A stretch of DNA of 64,000 bases. Origin: Darksidea phi. Taxonomy: Eukaryota; Ascomycota; Dothideomycetes; Pleosporales; Lentitheciaceae. The notes under the pieces were generated by a model. The model was not told where the DNA came from, did no database searches, and saw only the letters and a list, made by a program, of their open reading frames with translations. Shown in pieces: positions 44,579 through 57,700 of this stretch. Numbering within the stretch: position 1 is the stretch's first letter; each line of letters opens with the position of its first letter. The position numbers were made by a program, and so were the translations under genes. The stretch spans positions 1 through 64,000 of the forward strand of contig JASJFT010000037.1 of NCBI GenBank assembly GCA_030770425.1. Direction: 5' to 3'.

Positions 44579-47500
44579 ATGTATTCATCGCTCGCTACGA
44601 TAGCCGACCCAGATGGCCTCGATGATAGCCAGTATCTCTTCAGCGAATCTCACGATATTCTCTTGTCAATACCAATATCTCACGATGGCACCCACCTCAA
44701 GGGACAAGCGTCTAGCTCCGTTCCTATCACTGGACTTCCAAACCTGCACTATACCGAATCGACTCCATCGTCCGTGCACTATGGCGAAACTCACGATATG
44801 TTGGAGTCAGGTGGAAGTCATACGAGTGGTGGAGAGGAGCGAGACAGTTCTGCCTCGAGTGGTTATGTCAACGGCAACGAAGGGGGTCACGGCCCCGCCT
44901 CGCTGCTTCATCCCCATTCCCTCCAAAACTCGAATATTGACCACATCTCAAACGATTTCGATCATCGAGAATTCGAAAAGCCAAGCAGCATTGATCCACG
45001 TTCTCTCATCAATGGCGCATCTGCCGTAGCGGTACCCTTCCCGAAAGATACACTAGGCATTCAAAGTTCGATGGTTCAGAGTTCTCAAACAGCCAACAGT
45101 GCGTCGCAAACCTCGTCGACCCCTGAGCTATATCAATCGCAAGAAGTCCCCGGCACCCATCGCTCAAGAGTCTCCACACCAGTCAAAAGCAAGCCTTCCG
45201 AATGGAAGCCAAATTCTTCTATACCTGCTGCATTGTCCTGGGAAGAATTTGCAAGACAGTGCACGCTGGCTGCTGAGAGCTCACGACTGAATCCTTTCGC
45301 TCTACATCCGGAAGAATACAGACTCTTGCGTCTCCACGTCACTCATGCCCAGGTCACAATCTACCTGAATATTCGAAACGCAATTCTCAGACTGTGGACC
45401 AAGAATCCCTTAGTGTATGTCAGTTTGGAAGAAGCTGCAGGTTGCGCGCGAGACAAACGTTACTTTGGCTTAGCCAAGGTCGCGTACTCTTGGCTATTGA
45501 GGAATGGCTACATCAATTTTGGTTGTGTGGAAGTTCCCAACACTGCTAATACGTTGCCTAACGCGATAGCGAAGACAGGTGCAAGACGGACGGTGCTTGT
45601 AGTGGGAGCAGGCATGTCTGGACTCGGATGCGCACGACACTTGGAAGGCTTGTTCGCCCAGTTAGGAGATTTATGGGTTGACCAAGGGGAACAGCCGCCA
45701 AAGGTTGTGATCCTAGAAGCTCGCCCTCGAATAGGCGGTCGGGTTTACTCACACCCTTTCCGCAATCAAACCGGGTCTACACTCCCTCCAGGGCATCGGT
45801 GTACTGCCGAAATGGGTGCGCAGATTGTAACGGGCTTTGAGCACGGCAACCCCTTGAACGCCATCATCCGTGGCCAACTTGGCATTCCTTATCACGGCTT
45901 ACGCGATAACACCATACTATACGACTATGACGGGACGGTCGTCGAAAAGAGTCAAGATGTGCTTGTGGAGAAGCTTTACAATGATATATTGGAGCGTGCG
46001 AGCGTATATCGAAACAAGCCCGCAATCTTTCGAACAGTTGAAGGCGATCGTAGTCTGATGCTTTTTGGACGAGAACCGAGCGATGCAGGAGGAAGGACCA
46101 TCGCCGAGCTGGAGCAATCCAACACCCCGCTACCTGCGAATGCGACGACTACTGCTTCGACGACGGAAGAAAAGCCCTCGACCGGAGTGGAGAAGCTGGC
46201 AGGCCGGGCGTATCAGCTGACGGCGGGCTTCAACCCCAATATCGCGGCTACACAAGCGGCGCGGAACATGGGATGGCATCTGAAGCAGGATGCACCCGTT
46301 GTCCATTCTCTCGGGATGGACAACGTCGCAAAGGCATCAAAATACCCCACGTTAGGGCAGACAATGGACGAGGGGATTAAGCAATACCAGAGCATCCTTG
46401 ACCTGAAACCGAGAGACATGCGCCTGCTAAACTGGCATCATGCCAACCTAGAGTACGCCAACGCGGTGAGTGTCAACCAACTCAGCCTCAGTGGATGGGA
46501 TCAGGATATTGGCAACGAGTTTGAGGGCGAGCATACTGAGATCATTGGAGGCTATCAGCAGGTGCCTCGCGGACTCTGGCAGTGCCCTAATAAGCTCGAT
46601 GTAAGGTTCAATACCGTCCTTAGATCCGTTCACTACAATACAGAAGGAGGTATTGGCAAAGCTGTGAAGGTCGAATGCACCAACGGCGAGGTATTTGAAG
46701 CAGATCAACTTGTCTTGACGACCCCGCTTGGTGTATTGAAGTCTGGGTCCATTATGTTCCAACCGTCGCTACCAGACTGGAAGCAGGGAGCCATAGAGCG
46801 CATGGGATTCGGACTGCTCAACAAAGTGAGGGTAAAGCGAGCCCCTGGACGTTGCGATGACTAACCTTGGCACCAGGTAATCCTGGTCTACGAGAAAGCA
46901 TTCTGGGAGCCGAACCGTGACATGTTTGGCTTATTGAACGAGGCCGAGCATCAAGCAAGCCTGAAGCCTGAAGACTATGCCTCACGACGAGGTCGCTACT
47001 ACCTTTTCTGGAACTGTATCAAGACCAGTGGCAAGCCTACTCTTGTTGCTCTTATGGCAGGAGAAGCTGCACACTACGCCGAAGCCACTTCCAACGAGCA
47101 GCTCATTCAAGAGGTTACCGATCGTCTAGACAAGATGTTCGCGCCGGACGCTGTCCCCCTGCCAACAGAAGCGATTGTCACGCGGTGGAATAAGGACCCC
47201 TTTGCCCGCGGTAGCTACTCATATGTAGGCCCACAGACACAAGCAGGCGATTACAATGTCATGGCTAGGCCTCACGGCCCGCTACACTTCGCGGGTGAGG
47301 CTACTTGCGGCACGCACCCCGCAACAGTCCATGGAGCATACCTGTCTGGGCTGAGGGCTGCCGCCGAAGTGGTTGAGACCATGATAGGACCTATCAACGT
47401 TCCAAGCCCGTTAGTCGAGAAGAAGATAAAAGTTGAGCATCCGTCGAGTTACCAGACGTTCGAATCGAGACGTACAGTCGAACCCGAAACCATGACCATC

Positions 47501-47995
47501 AAGAAGGAGAGCAAGAATTCACGGTTGCTTCAGGACGAGGACTACGAAGCCTCCATCATCGGCGAGATTTTAAGCAAGATCGGTGAGCGCCCGATCAAGC
47601 CCGGCCGTGCGGGGGTCAATCCTTTCCTGCTCTATACCAAAGACCACTGGTACACTTGCAAGAAGGAATGCGACGACAAGCAAAAGGCTGCGTCGGGCGA
47701 TCCTAATGCGAAGGCGTCCAAGAGCGAGATCCGAAGTGCATTGGGTCTCCTGTGGCGGACAGCAAGCGCTGAAACCAAGAAGCCGTACCTAGACCTGACG
47801 CAGAGCGCGAAAGACGATGCTGCGGCGAATGCAGCGAGCTTCAAAGAGCGAGTTGCTACATGGGATGCGGAAGCTGCACGCATACGACGTGAGTACATTC
47901 AGAACAATCCACCTCCAGACGGCAGTGAAGAGAGAATATTGAACAGCCGCACGGCGATCGAACTGGGCGCTGGAAAGCGCCTTCGGCGGTTGTAA
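44579..47995 (+). CDS. lsd1: LSD1-type histone demethylase (SWIRM, amine oxidase, HMG box)
   Basis: FAD-dependent lysine demethylase family acting on histone H3 (KdmA in Aspergillus nidulans, Lsd1/2 in fission yeast). Exons 44579-46825 and 46877-47995 give 1121 residues. Seen: a Ser-rich disordered N-terminus, a SWIRM domain at about 218-320 (LNPFALHPEEYRLLRLHVTH), the dinucleotide motif VLVVGAGMSGLGCARHLEG, the hallmark WHHANLEYANA and GWDQDIGNEFEGEH, and the C-terminal FAD motif HFAGEATCGTHPATVHGAYL. An HMG-box-like domain follows at about 987-1075 (NPFLLYTKDHW, LGLLWRTASAETKKPY). The intron falls in NKVILVYEKAFW. The combination with an HMG box is typical of fungal, not animal, LSD1. Strong identity; substrate specificity is not visible. 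Confidence 0.94.
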
Positions 47996-48851
47996 GCGAT
48001 GGTCTTTTCCCTTCCCACGTTGTATTACCTCATACGTTCGACATTGCATATTCTGCGCGGCATCCAGCATATTCCAGGCGTCGGGGGCCGTTCTTCGTTC
48101 CACGAATGCCTACGACAGGGCTACTGGTTCGTGTCCGGATGAAAGGACCGGACAGTGTGCACCGTATGCCTCTGGCACTGCATCATGGGGCCGGAGAGGC
48201 GCATGGTACGGTCGGCGCGCCGACTACCCTGTTGTGCTTCGGGGCTGTTAGCAATCAGACATAGTTTTGAATGAATTACTGTATCATTGCCCGGCTGCGT
48301 GCTCCACATGACCATGGTGGTGCCAGAACAAGCGGGCAAAGCCGGTGTTACCAACAACGCCACCATGCTTGTGCAGGCTCGGTTCGAGAAGGCGGCGGTG
48401 GAGGGCGTGCATGAGTGGTGGATTTTAGCCCTGGGTCCGCGCTCGCGCTCTGAGCACGCGCGAGGCGGTGCTGGGGGGGGTGGAGGGGTGTCGTGGTGCA
48501 GGCGAGGATCACGTACGAATGTCGGGCAGAGAGAGACAGCGGGCGGAGGCGCGCAAACCACCGGGGCGGCGACCTCGTGGCGGAAGGTCGGCTCATTGGG
48601 CGCGCTAATCCCCGGTTCCCGGCAGAACACGTTCGCTGCTGGGTATTCTTAGCTCCAGACGTTCCGTCCCAAGCCGCCGCCCCGTCTGTGCCAGCCTTCT
48701 GGGTGTGACTGATCCCATGGACTTGCCCAACACCTGCATCCGCGCGCCAAGTCGACGCCGCCGCATAATCACCGCTGCGTGTTTGCCCGCGTCCGACATT
48801 TCGCGCACTCTCTCTGCACCTGCCCGCCCCTCGTAGTTGGGCACCGCTGCC
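47996..48851. other. intergenic, creB upstream
   Basis: About 860 bases, GC-rich toward the creB side, with a G8 run near 48474-48481. Long stop-free frames on both strands (for example 48348-49190 on the minus strand) cross the creB exons and have no motifs. Confidence 0.5.
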
Positions 48852-51265
48852 ATGACTTCGTTCTTCGGAAGGCTCAAGTCTGGGACTGTGAGTGAATCGC
48901 ATGCGCCGTGCCGCAATGGCTGCCGCTGACAGACGCCCAGGGTCCGGCCAGCCCAGCATCCAACCTGCCGCCCGCGAAGAAAGATCCCAACGCCCCCCAG
49001 TTGACGCCGCTCGAGAAGCTACTCGCCGACGCCGGGCCAGTACGCGGCGACGGCAGCGACAAGTTCTTCGGCTTCGAGAATGTAAGCCGCTCTGCCTGTC
49101 GTCACTCTCGGAGGTCCGATCGCTAACCGCGCCCACGTCCACAGTTCGGGAGCACATGGTAAACACGGCCGTTCCCGGTACCGGGTCCACTCGAGCTCAC
49201 GCGCACCAGTTACTGCAATTCCATTGTACAATGTCTCTACTACTCGGTCCCTTTTCGGGAGCAGGTCATCAACTTCCCCTCGCGATCGCCGCCGGAAGCT
49301 CTCGAGAGACCATCATCAGGGCCCTTACCACGCCTAAACACCGACCTGCAACCCATCACAAATGCTCAGAATTCGGCCCTGTCCCCGAAAGGGCGCGTAT
49401 CGACATCGAGCCCCAGCGCAGCGTCGCCGAGGAAGCCCGTAACCGCCCCCGGCGTGGCGTTGAACCCTCAGGCTCCGAAGCCTGAGGACAACAAGGACTC
49501 CCCCGAGTACAAAAAGAAGCAGGCGTTAGCTGCAGGTCCGGTGCTAAACATGGACTACGAGAACTCTACAGCCTATGGCATGTCGGAATCGCTCTTCAGC
49601 GCGCTCAAGGACATATTCGAGGCGGTAATAGCACACAGGTCACACATGGGCGTAGTGAGCCCGCACAAGTTTCTTGAGATCCTGCGACGGGAGAACGAGA
49701 TGTTCCGGACCCCGATGCACCAGGATGCGCACGAGTTTTTAAATCTACTTCTAAATCAGGTCGTGGAGAACGTCGAGCAGTTCTCCAAGTCACGCGCGCA
49801 AGAGGTAGGCGATTCGGAAGCAAATGCTCTCACCCTAAACTCGGGCGCAGTAGGACCAGATCGCAACTCGTCCATACCAAACAGTACAGGCTGGGTGCAC
49901 GAGTTGTTCGAAGGCACGCTTACCTCTGAAACACGGTGCCTGACATGCGAGAACGTCTCGCAACGAGACGAGGCGTTCTTGGACCTTTCCGTGGATCTGG
50001 AACAACATTCGTCGGTGACTAGCTGTTTACGGAAGTTCTCCGAAGAGGAGATGCTTTGCGAACGCAACAAGTTCCACTGCGACAACTGTGGAGGTCTGCA
50101 AGAGGCGGAGAAGCGGATGAAGATCAAGCGGTTACCAAAGATCCTTGCTCTGCATTTGAAGAGATTCAAATATACCGAGGACTTGCAACGATTACAGAAA
50201 TTATTTCACCGTGTTGTCTACCCATACTATCTCCGATTATTCAACACGACCGACGACGCCGAAGACCCCGATCGACTATATGAACTGTATGCTGTGGTAG
50301 TTCATATAGGAGGCGGGCCCTATCACGGCCATTACATATCAATTATCAAGACCCAGGATCGGGGATGGCTGCTGTTTGACGATGAAATGGTGGAGCCAGT
50401 AGACAAGGCGTATGTTCGACGCTTTTTTGGAGGCATTAATGAACTAGCGTGTGCCTATGTCCTCTTCTACCAAGAGACAACGGAGGAGGCTATGCAACGG
50501 GAACTAGAGGCCGAAGGCCTGGCTGCTGAAAAGCAAGCAACCGAGGTGCCCACCGAGTCTATAACAGTTGCCACGCCAAAAGCCAATGGTCACCCTAATG
50601 GCCACCCATTGATGAATGCGACAACGCCAGTTATGGAAAAAGATGACCAGTTTGCCAGTTTAGATCATGCCGCGACAGCGCCAGCGATTCCTACAACGGA
50701 GCATAACACACTAGATCATATTACGACCAGCATCCCGATCCTCGGCTCACGGAAGAGCAACCTAGCATCCAAGAAAGAAAAGTCAGAAAGGGCCAAGGAA
50801 GAGAAGGAGCGTAAAGCTCAAGAGAAAGAGCTCGAAAAGCAAGCCAAGCAAAAGCGCAAAGAGATGGAAGTCCAGCGGAGAGAGAACTACCGCAAACAAG
50901 AGGAGGAGCTCCGCCTGGCTCTCGAAGCATCCAGGAATACCGCGAATGAAGAAACTAAGAGGCGAAAAGAGACGGGCGGCGGAGCAGAGAACGAAAAGGA
51001 GCCAGAGAAATCGAATGGCTTTGGAAGTCTCGGTGCGAAAAGCGGATTAAACAGGTTCAGGCACACCTCGATGAGCTTGAAGCATAAGCCCAAGTTCTGG
51101 CCCGGTTACAAGGACAAGCACGATGGAGGAGAACACGACGGGCCGAGTACGCCGGGCGCAGACACGGATACTAGTAGTACGCCTTTTGCGACGCCAGACA
51201 AGGGCGAGAAGGAGAAGAAGCATAGGTTCAGCCTGGGGAGAAAGAAGTCGACTTTCCATTTGTGA
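48852..51265 (+). CDS. creB: CreB-type ubiquitin C-terminal hydrolase
   Basis: USP-family deubiquitinase that in Aspergillus works with the WD40 protein CreC in carbon catabolite repression; yeast relatives are Ubp9 and Ubp13. Exons 48852-48887, 48941-49081, 49145-49158 and 49210-51265 give 748 residues. The Cys box [16 protein letters not shown] is assembled from the 14-base exon and the next one; the catalytic Cys64 codon is split TG/T. The His box is [12 protein letters not shown] (His438), with DDEMVEPV following. A CxxC pair of a zinc ribbon lies in CLTCENV and CDNCGG. The C-terminus has a Lys/Glu-rich coiled coil near 560-630 and a basic end. For exon 1, the GTGAGT donor pairs with the acceptor at 48940, 10 bases past a CTGAC branch site. 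Confidence 0.94.
49145..49158 (+). other. 14-base microexon of creB
   Basis: Flanked by introns 49082-49144 and 49159-49209, each with good GT-AG ends. It encodes FGST and the first two bases of the catalytic cysteine codon. Without it the active-site box cannot be built in frame. Confidence 0.85.
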
Positions 51266-54200
51266 TCGCTTCTCGCAGCTTGGTCGCGCTATACCTCTAT
51301 CTCTTCAGGGCATCACCATCACCAACATCACCTTGTAACTATTCCTGGCGCGGATCTTGTGTATATTCCTTACGCGCTGCAATGAGAAGAAGGAACGGCG
51401 ACGCTCTCGTCGCAACGGATCGTTCACGGTTTGGGGTGTACATGGCCTTGTTCTGCATATGTTCATGTGACACATTGATCTTTGGGTATTTCACATGGCG
51501 TGCGACATTTTGTGGTGAGGCTTTGTTCATAGCGATAGAAATGGATGGGTATGCCCTCCTATTATAGTTCAATATAACATCACGTAAAGTGGAAGCTCAG
51601 TCCTCTGGTAGCCGTTGAGGGATTTCGCCCTTGTAACCAGTTCTCTTCCAAGACACAAGGGGCATTTTCCACTGTTCCTTTTTTAGGTTTATACCGTGGA
51701 GTACCGCATGAACATGGCGTATTGCAACGTTAGTTATACTTCATACGCTGGATCAGGTCCAAGCGATCACTTTGCTAGATTGAAGAAGTCATAAGCCTAG
51801 GTAGCCTAGGTAGCGTAATTGCTACAATATAAAGTAATTTCGTATGTAAAGTAGTACCTAGAGATAGCTATAAAAATTTGTAGTGTCTATTTTATTTCTT
51901 TACGAGTTTTTATACGTAAAAAGATACTGCTGCTCGTTCTACATAGATTTACCACTTTACATCTTTGAGATACCTGATGGGTATAATACGTAGCTATGGT
52001 GATAGGTATCAGAAGCAAGGTAGTGGGGAAGGTGGTTGGGTATAAGAGGTAGATATAGGAAGAAGAAGGGAGGCAATTTCATATACTAGAGGTAGTAGTG
52101 TAGGTATACTGTTAAAGCCTACATTTTATTAGTTATGAATATCCAAATAGTAGTGTATATAGTTAGCCCCACAATCCTATTATTGTATTATAACATATAG
52201 GTAGAGTACTTCTACCATATATAAACTTCTCCTATACTTCGTACGAATCTTAGAGATGGACTCCCACTATGCAAATTTAAACGAATCTAATTACCACTTA
52301 GCTCTATTCTTCACTGTAGGGGGCGGATGGTGCACATACTATTATACTAGAACTAGACCTAAGTGATTACTTATGCTAGATACGACTACATAGTACACAA
52401 TATGAATCTTACACGATAGTATTGCACGTGCACCCCCTAGTACACGATAAGAAAGACGAGATGTACATAGCATTGCTAGTCGTAGGTAAGCATAGACTTG
52501 ACGAGTGATAAGCGACGGTTCAGAACAGTGGACTGGCAAGTAGTCAAGGGAACATTTTCATGTGATACGTCCGATATATAATCTGTGATGATTTTCTTGA
52601 TCTCTGATTGCACTGATATGCGGACTAGCATAAAAAGCTGTCGACACTGTGGTTCCCTGACGGAGCGATATTTATTTCACTCGTCAAACATGCTGCGTGT
52701 CATAGCCTTGTTGTCTCCTGATATAAGCGGTATGGTAGTGATGCACTATCATTCTACCCGGGTTGACAAACTCCTCCTATGCCCATGCTTCATTGCGCTC
52801 CGTCATTCAGCGACAATGTTGTCCGTCCCCATGTTCCATGCTATGCTGTTGTCCTCGAAAAATGCGAAATTCGGTTCGTGACGTGGTCATTTGAGAGCTC
52901 AGCCGAGGACTAAGAGATAGATAATCGTAAAGGTATTTATGACAATGAGTGGTACTACGACTGGTTAGTGTGCGTTCTTATGTTCACCGCCAAACCGCGG
53001 TGCCAGTTCCAGGAATTGATCTCGTATATAATCTAGGAGACGGTGTCTCGTAGGGGTTCTTGGGGTATGTTGCAACGTACTCCTCATCAGTGTCCGCACC
53101 GAAGATACCAGGTTGATGAGCCGCGCTTTTATGCTAACGTCATCGCGTTGGCCGCCGAAGCCGGGTTCTGACGCTGATGCCGTCCAGCCAACTAGAGCAT
53201 TATGTGTTAGTTTAATGCGCGTAAATCTGTGTGTGCGGCTCGTGGGGCAAATAGGCGGGGATTTGACAAATCGTCGTTTGACCACTTCTCAAGTATGAAG
53301 GCTATTATATAGCGAACGGGGAGAGCGAGGGGTGGGGACCATACTGCGTGCGAGAAAGCGGTCTTCAGAGAGGATTGCTATGCCGTTTATGAAAAGGACG
53401 GCCACTGCGATCGTTAGTTTCTGAGATGCGCGGTGTTGCGCTGGGGCTTATGTACTGTAGAACAAGCCACCGAGGCCAAAGAAGACCATTTTGGAAGCCG
53501 GTATGAGATTTCAGTGGTAGGCGAGGGAATTGCCGGAGTCGTACTGGAGTGTTGGTAGTCTTCTTGCGTGTTGTTTTGTTGATGTTGCCTTGTCGAGAAG
53601 ACAGCTGGTGGTGCCGAGCTTGAGATTCCGGGAAATCACGTGATCATAAACATGCTCAATAAACCTAGTAATTGGGACATGTGAGTATCCTGAAGGTTTC
53701 TTAGGCAGGTCTTTCACTCTTAGTAAAAGTTTCAGTGCCGTTAGAAGCATCCGGAATGTTCCACTCCGCGTTCATATGCAAACATCAGGCCACTGAAGCG
53801 TTAGCTCTGCAGCACTGTGGTCCGTGTCCGTATCCGATCGTAGAGTCTGTGGGCAGGGTCCAATCATCGGCAGCTGAAAAGGGCTTCTGGTTAAATCGAC
53901 GGCGATGTAGCTGTCGTAGCGGTGCGAAACCCGCATGAATGAATTCTATAAAGATAGCGGAGCATTCTGATACCTATATATATCCCAAAATCCTCCGGGT
54001 TGAGCGCGCCGCCTTGCACGAAGCATATGAAGGTCTCATGAGAATCGACTCAGGATCGGCCAAGCTGTGGAGCACCTTCGTGCATGTTTAAAGAGTGCCA
54101 TGTCCCCAGCGCCTGCCACATGTGCGCGAGTGGTCGGCTTTGGCCCGGCTCCAGAGCATTCTGGTTGCCTGGAGGAGGCAACGCCCAGCGACCGTTCTTT

Positions 54201-54710
54201 TCCTAACGTCATACGTCCCGATTCAACGCTTCCGCAATGGTCTCGATCCACATGCTTGCGCAACGGACCCGAGATTTCACCCTCGCACCTTACGCAGGGA
54301 AAGTCTTATCCTCATTCTCCTAGTTCTACTCGGTTTCAAACTTTTGGAGTTTCTCCCCTCTACCCGCGCTCGACAGCTGAGGGAGATCGTATCCTCGCGT
54401 GCCGCATCCCGACTTAGGCGACAGGTCTAGACCTCCACGATCGACATTCTGCGCACCGGCCTTCAGGTAGCTCCGCTATTACCGAACCACTGCGAATCCA
54501 CATAACCGCACTTGGTGTTGCTCGTGGTGTCATACCTTCCCTCAAACTTTTCCTTTCGGCTTTCTGTTCTGCTTGGGCGGTTTCATGGTTTCGGTGCTTT
54601 GTTAGCTCCATGGTTCCGTGCCGGAGTGAAGGCGTTTAGATTCAATCGATCCGCCCTGGAGGATCTAGCGGGATAATACTTTTACCGAGCTGTGCGACGC
54701 AGTAATCAAA
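51266..54710. other. gene-free stretch with AT-rich patch
   Basis: About 3.4 kb between creB and the histidine kinase gene. The part from about 51780 to 52480 is distinctly AT- and TpA-rich; the rest has ordinary composition. Short frames at 52585-52881 (+), 52965-53285 (-) and 53511-53750 (-) have no recognisable motifs. The final few hundred bases are presumably the kinase promoter and leader. Confidence 0.5.
51780..52480. repeat. AT-rich, RIP-like patch
   Basis: Unlike the rest of the window, this patch is dominated by TpA, ApT and TAG/TAGG words and has stops in all frames. In one 60-base line I counted (52141-52200) TpA is 13 and ApT 11. That fits old sequence mutated by repeat-induced point mutation, but no transposon motif survives. 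It includes the small direct repeat CCTAGGTAG at about 51797-51814. Confidence 0.45.
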
Positions 54711-57700
54711 ATGGACCGTCAGAGTGGATACTTCGACTTACCTGATCGCCATGGTTCTCCTTCGTCCACACACAGCAATGGCTCCATATCGTTACAACTA
54801 CCTTCCGCGCCCACGGCTACAGTGGAAGCGCTTACCGCCCTCCAATATCTCCCAATTCCTCTCCTCGTGCTGTCGTCGCAGAAGACCGTTGTTCTAGCGA
54901 ACGAATCTATGGGACGTCTACTCGGAATCGAATTCGAATGCACCGCTGCCGAAGGGCAGTCCGTCACGGAAACCTTGCGAGGGAAAAACATGGCTGAGCT
55001 TGGTGTAGATATTCTGCAAAATGGCTCACCCATAATGGTCTCCTGGGAGGTTGGTCAACGTTGGGTACAGAAAGGCTACACAGGCTGTCACTAACAGATT
55101 GTCAGAACTTTCTAGAGTCTATCCTCGAGGACTTTGCTACGGATATACACTGTCATACACACGACAACGAAGCACCTTCCGGAAGTGACGGTAGCACGCC
55201 CATCGCGTCGACCGCTCTTCCCGGTCACTTTGAACCGCCGCCGAAGTCACCCAGATTGAGCAGTACAAATTTAACTAGGACTATGGTACAGGACACTTCG
55301 GTCGACGTTGTTGTGTTACCTTTCAACCGCAGTGGGACATGCAAGACCTTGATCTATGAGAATGCACTCCAGGCCACCCTCATTATCTCCATCTGGAGCA
55401 TTGGAGATGCTCAGTATTACACACTCACCTTTACAAGCGCCCTCCCTTCAGGGTCGACGCCTATGGCGCGCCCGTCTAGTAGGATAGTAACTAGGACAAC
55501 GACAAGTTACAACGTGAATAAGTCCTCGTCAGGCCAGCGCTCAGGCACAGGGACATCCTCGAATCCCAACTTTAAAGTCGCAACGCCCATCCTTTCGCCG
55601 CCCGAATTTCCACCCCGTGGGCCTCCTCTCAAGGCGAAGAATGACCTTTCGAAGTCTGCTTCAATTTTCCAAAAAGCGTCACAGATGAAAGATGCCATTC
55701 TCAACTCTATCAGTATGCCCGCATACGCGATGTGGAAGGATGAAGGTTTTGGTATACCTAATAAGGCTCTTTTACAACTACTGCCTGATGACGCAATGTA
55801 TCACTGCAACGACCAGAGAGCGTTCCTCGAGCAATTCACCCTCTGGACCGAGGATTTCAGGCGCAAGTTAGCCGTGGACGAGTTTCCGATTATGGAGCTA
55901 TGCCGCAGCCAACAGCGGATCGAAAGCCGGCGTATCGGCATGTGTAAACCCACTACAGGCAGTCGAATGGTGTTTGATGTTACGGGCGAACTGATTCTCC
56001 ACGATGTGACCGGCGAATTTCTGGGAGGAATAGTGGTGTTGAAGGATGTCACAGAGTATACAAAGAAGATCGCAGCGCAGATCCAAGAGAACGAGTCACA
56101 GTTTGAGTACATTGCAAACTTCATGCCGGTCATGGTCTGGACGACGAAACCCGACGGCGAACATGATTGGTATTCAAAGCGCTGGTATGACTATACCGGG
56201 TTGACGGTAGAACAATCTATGGGCGAAGGCTGGAGATTGGGGTTTCATCCGGACGATATCGCCGGAAGTACTGCGGAACGTTGGATGCACTCACTTGCAA
56301 CTGGAGAAGAATATCTAACTGAGTACGTAGCCCGGCAACGGGTGCTGACGCCCCTCTGGTTGAGCGGTACAAACTGCGTCGCAAATTTTCTAGAGAGCTG
56401 CGACTCTTTCAGACACCAGTCCCTGATATCTCTTTGAATGAGCTTGGCTGACTTATCCCCACGTTTAGGTATCGAGCAAGGAGGCACGATGGTGTTTGGC
56501 GTTGGATGTTAGGAAGGGCCCTTCCCTTTTATGATGACCAAGGACAGATTGTGAAATGGTTCGGCACTTGCACGGATATTCACGACCTCGTAGAGGCGCG
56601 TCAAGCTGCGCGACAAACGAGAGCACAGCTTCTCCGAGTTATTGAACACGCAAAGGTTACGCTTTGGGCGGTGAACAGGCAGAGCGAGCTGATCTTACTC
56701 GAAGGTGACATGGGCAGCATTGGTGATGCAGGGGAGACTTCGCGAGCGCTTGGGCGAAACATCTACGAGTATTTCGACGACATGGAACGCTGGCGGCAAC
56801 CGATGAACGAGATTTTGGAGGGCAAGGCTCCAGACGAAATCATGGAGAGGTATACGCAGACGGAGCGCTATTACCGGACACGACTCGTCCCAATGTGGAG
56901 CCGCTCGAGAATAGGAGGTGTTGAGGGAGAATCGTTCATCGACGGAGTGATTGGGGTGACAATGGACGTCACGGAACTGCGCGAGCGGGAAAACCAACTC
57001 AAAGAGCAAGAGAAGGAGAACAGCAGGTTGTTGGCCAACGCCGCGGCAGCGAAAGAAGCAAGCCGGATGAAGAGTCAGTTCCTTGCGAATATGTCCCACG
57101 AGATTCGCACGCCAATCGCTGGATGCATCGGCATGAGTGAGCTTCTGCTTGATATGAATCTAAACGAGGAGCAGAGGGAATGCGCTGAGAACATACATCG
57201 GTCTGCAAATGGCTTGCTTGCAGTCATCAACGACATTCTGGACTTTTCCAAGGTGGAAAGTGGGCGTCTGGATGTGGAGGAGGTGCAGTTCAGTCTGTCT
57301 GTCGTCCTCCGAGACGTCAACAAAATGATGTCGTTTGCAGCGCAACGGAAAAATATCGTTTACGAGAGCTATTTGCAACCCGAAGTGGAGCGAGATTTAA
57401 GGGTAATGGGAGACCCGGGACGCCTGCGGCAAATCCTCACAAACATTTTAACAAACAGTATCAAGTTCACGAGTGAGGGCCATGTTCGATTGGCCGTATC
57501 TACCACGTACGAGACGGAAGAGACAGTCACGGTGCGCTTCGTTGTGGAAGATACCGGAATTGGTATTGAAGAGGAAGTCCGCAAACGCCTATTCCAGCCT
57601 TTCAGCCAGGCCGATTCCTCGACTGCGCGTCGGTTCGGTGGGACCGGATTGGGCCTGACAATCAGCAAGAATCTGGTTGAGCTGATGCGCGGGCATATCG

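Noticed and set aside
48931..48940. Alternative creB acceptor at 48932 with a GTGAAT donor
   Set aside because: It keeps frame but the branch site would be only two bases from the acceptor; the GTGAGT donor with the acceptor at 48940 is better on every count.
48348..49190. 280-codon minus-strand frame
   Set aside because: Arg/Ser-rich translation antisense to the creB 5' exons in GC-rich DNA; a chance frame.
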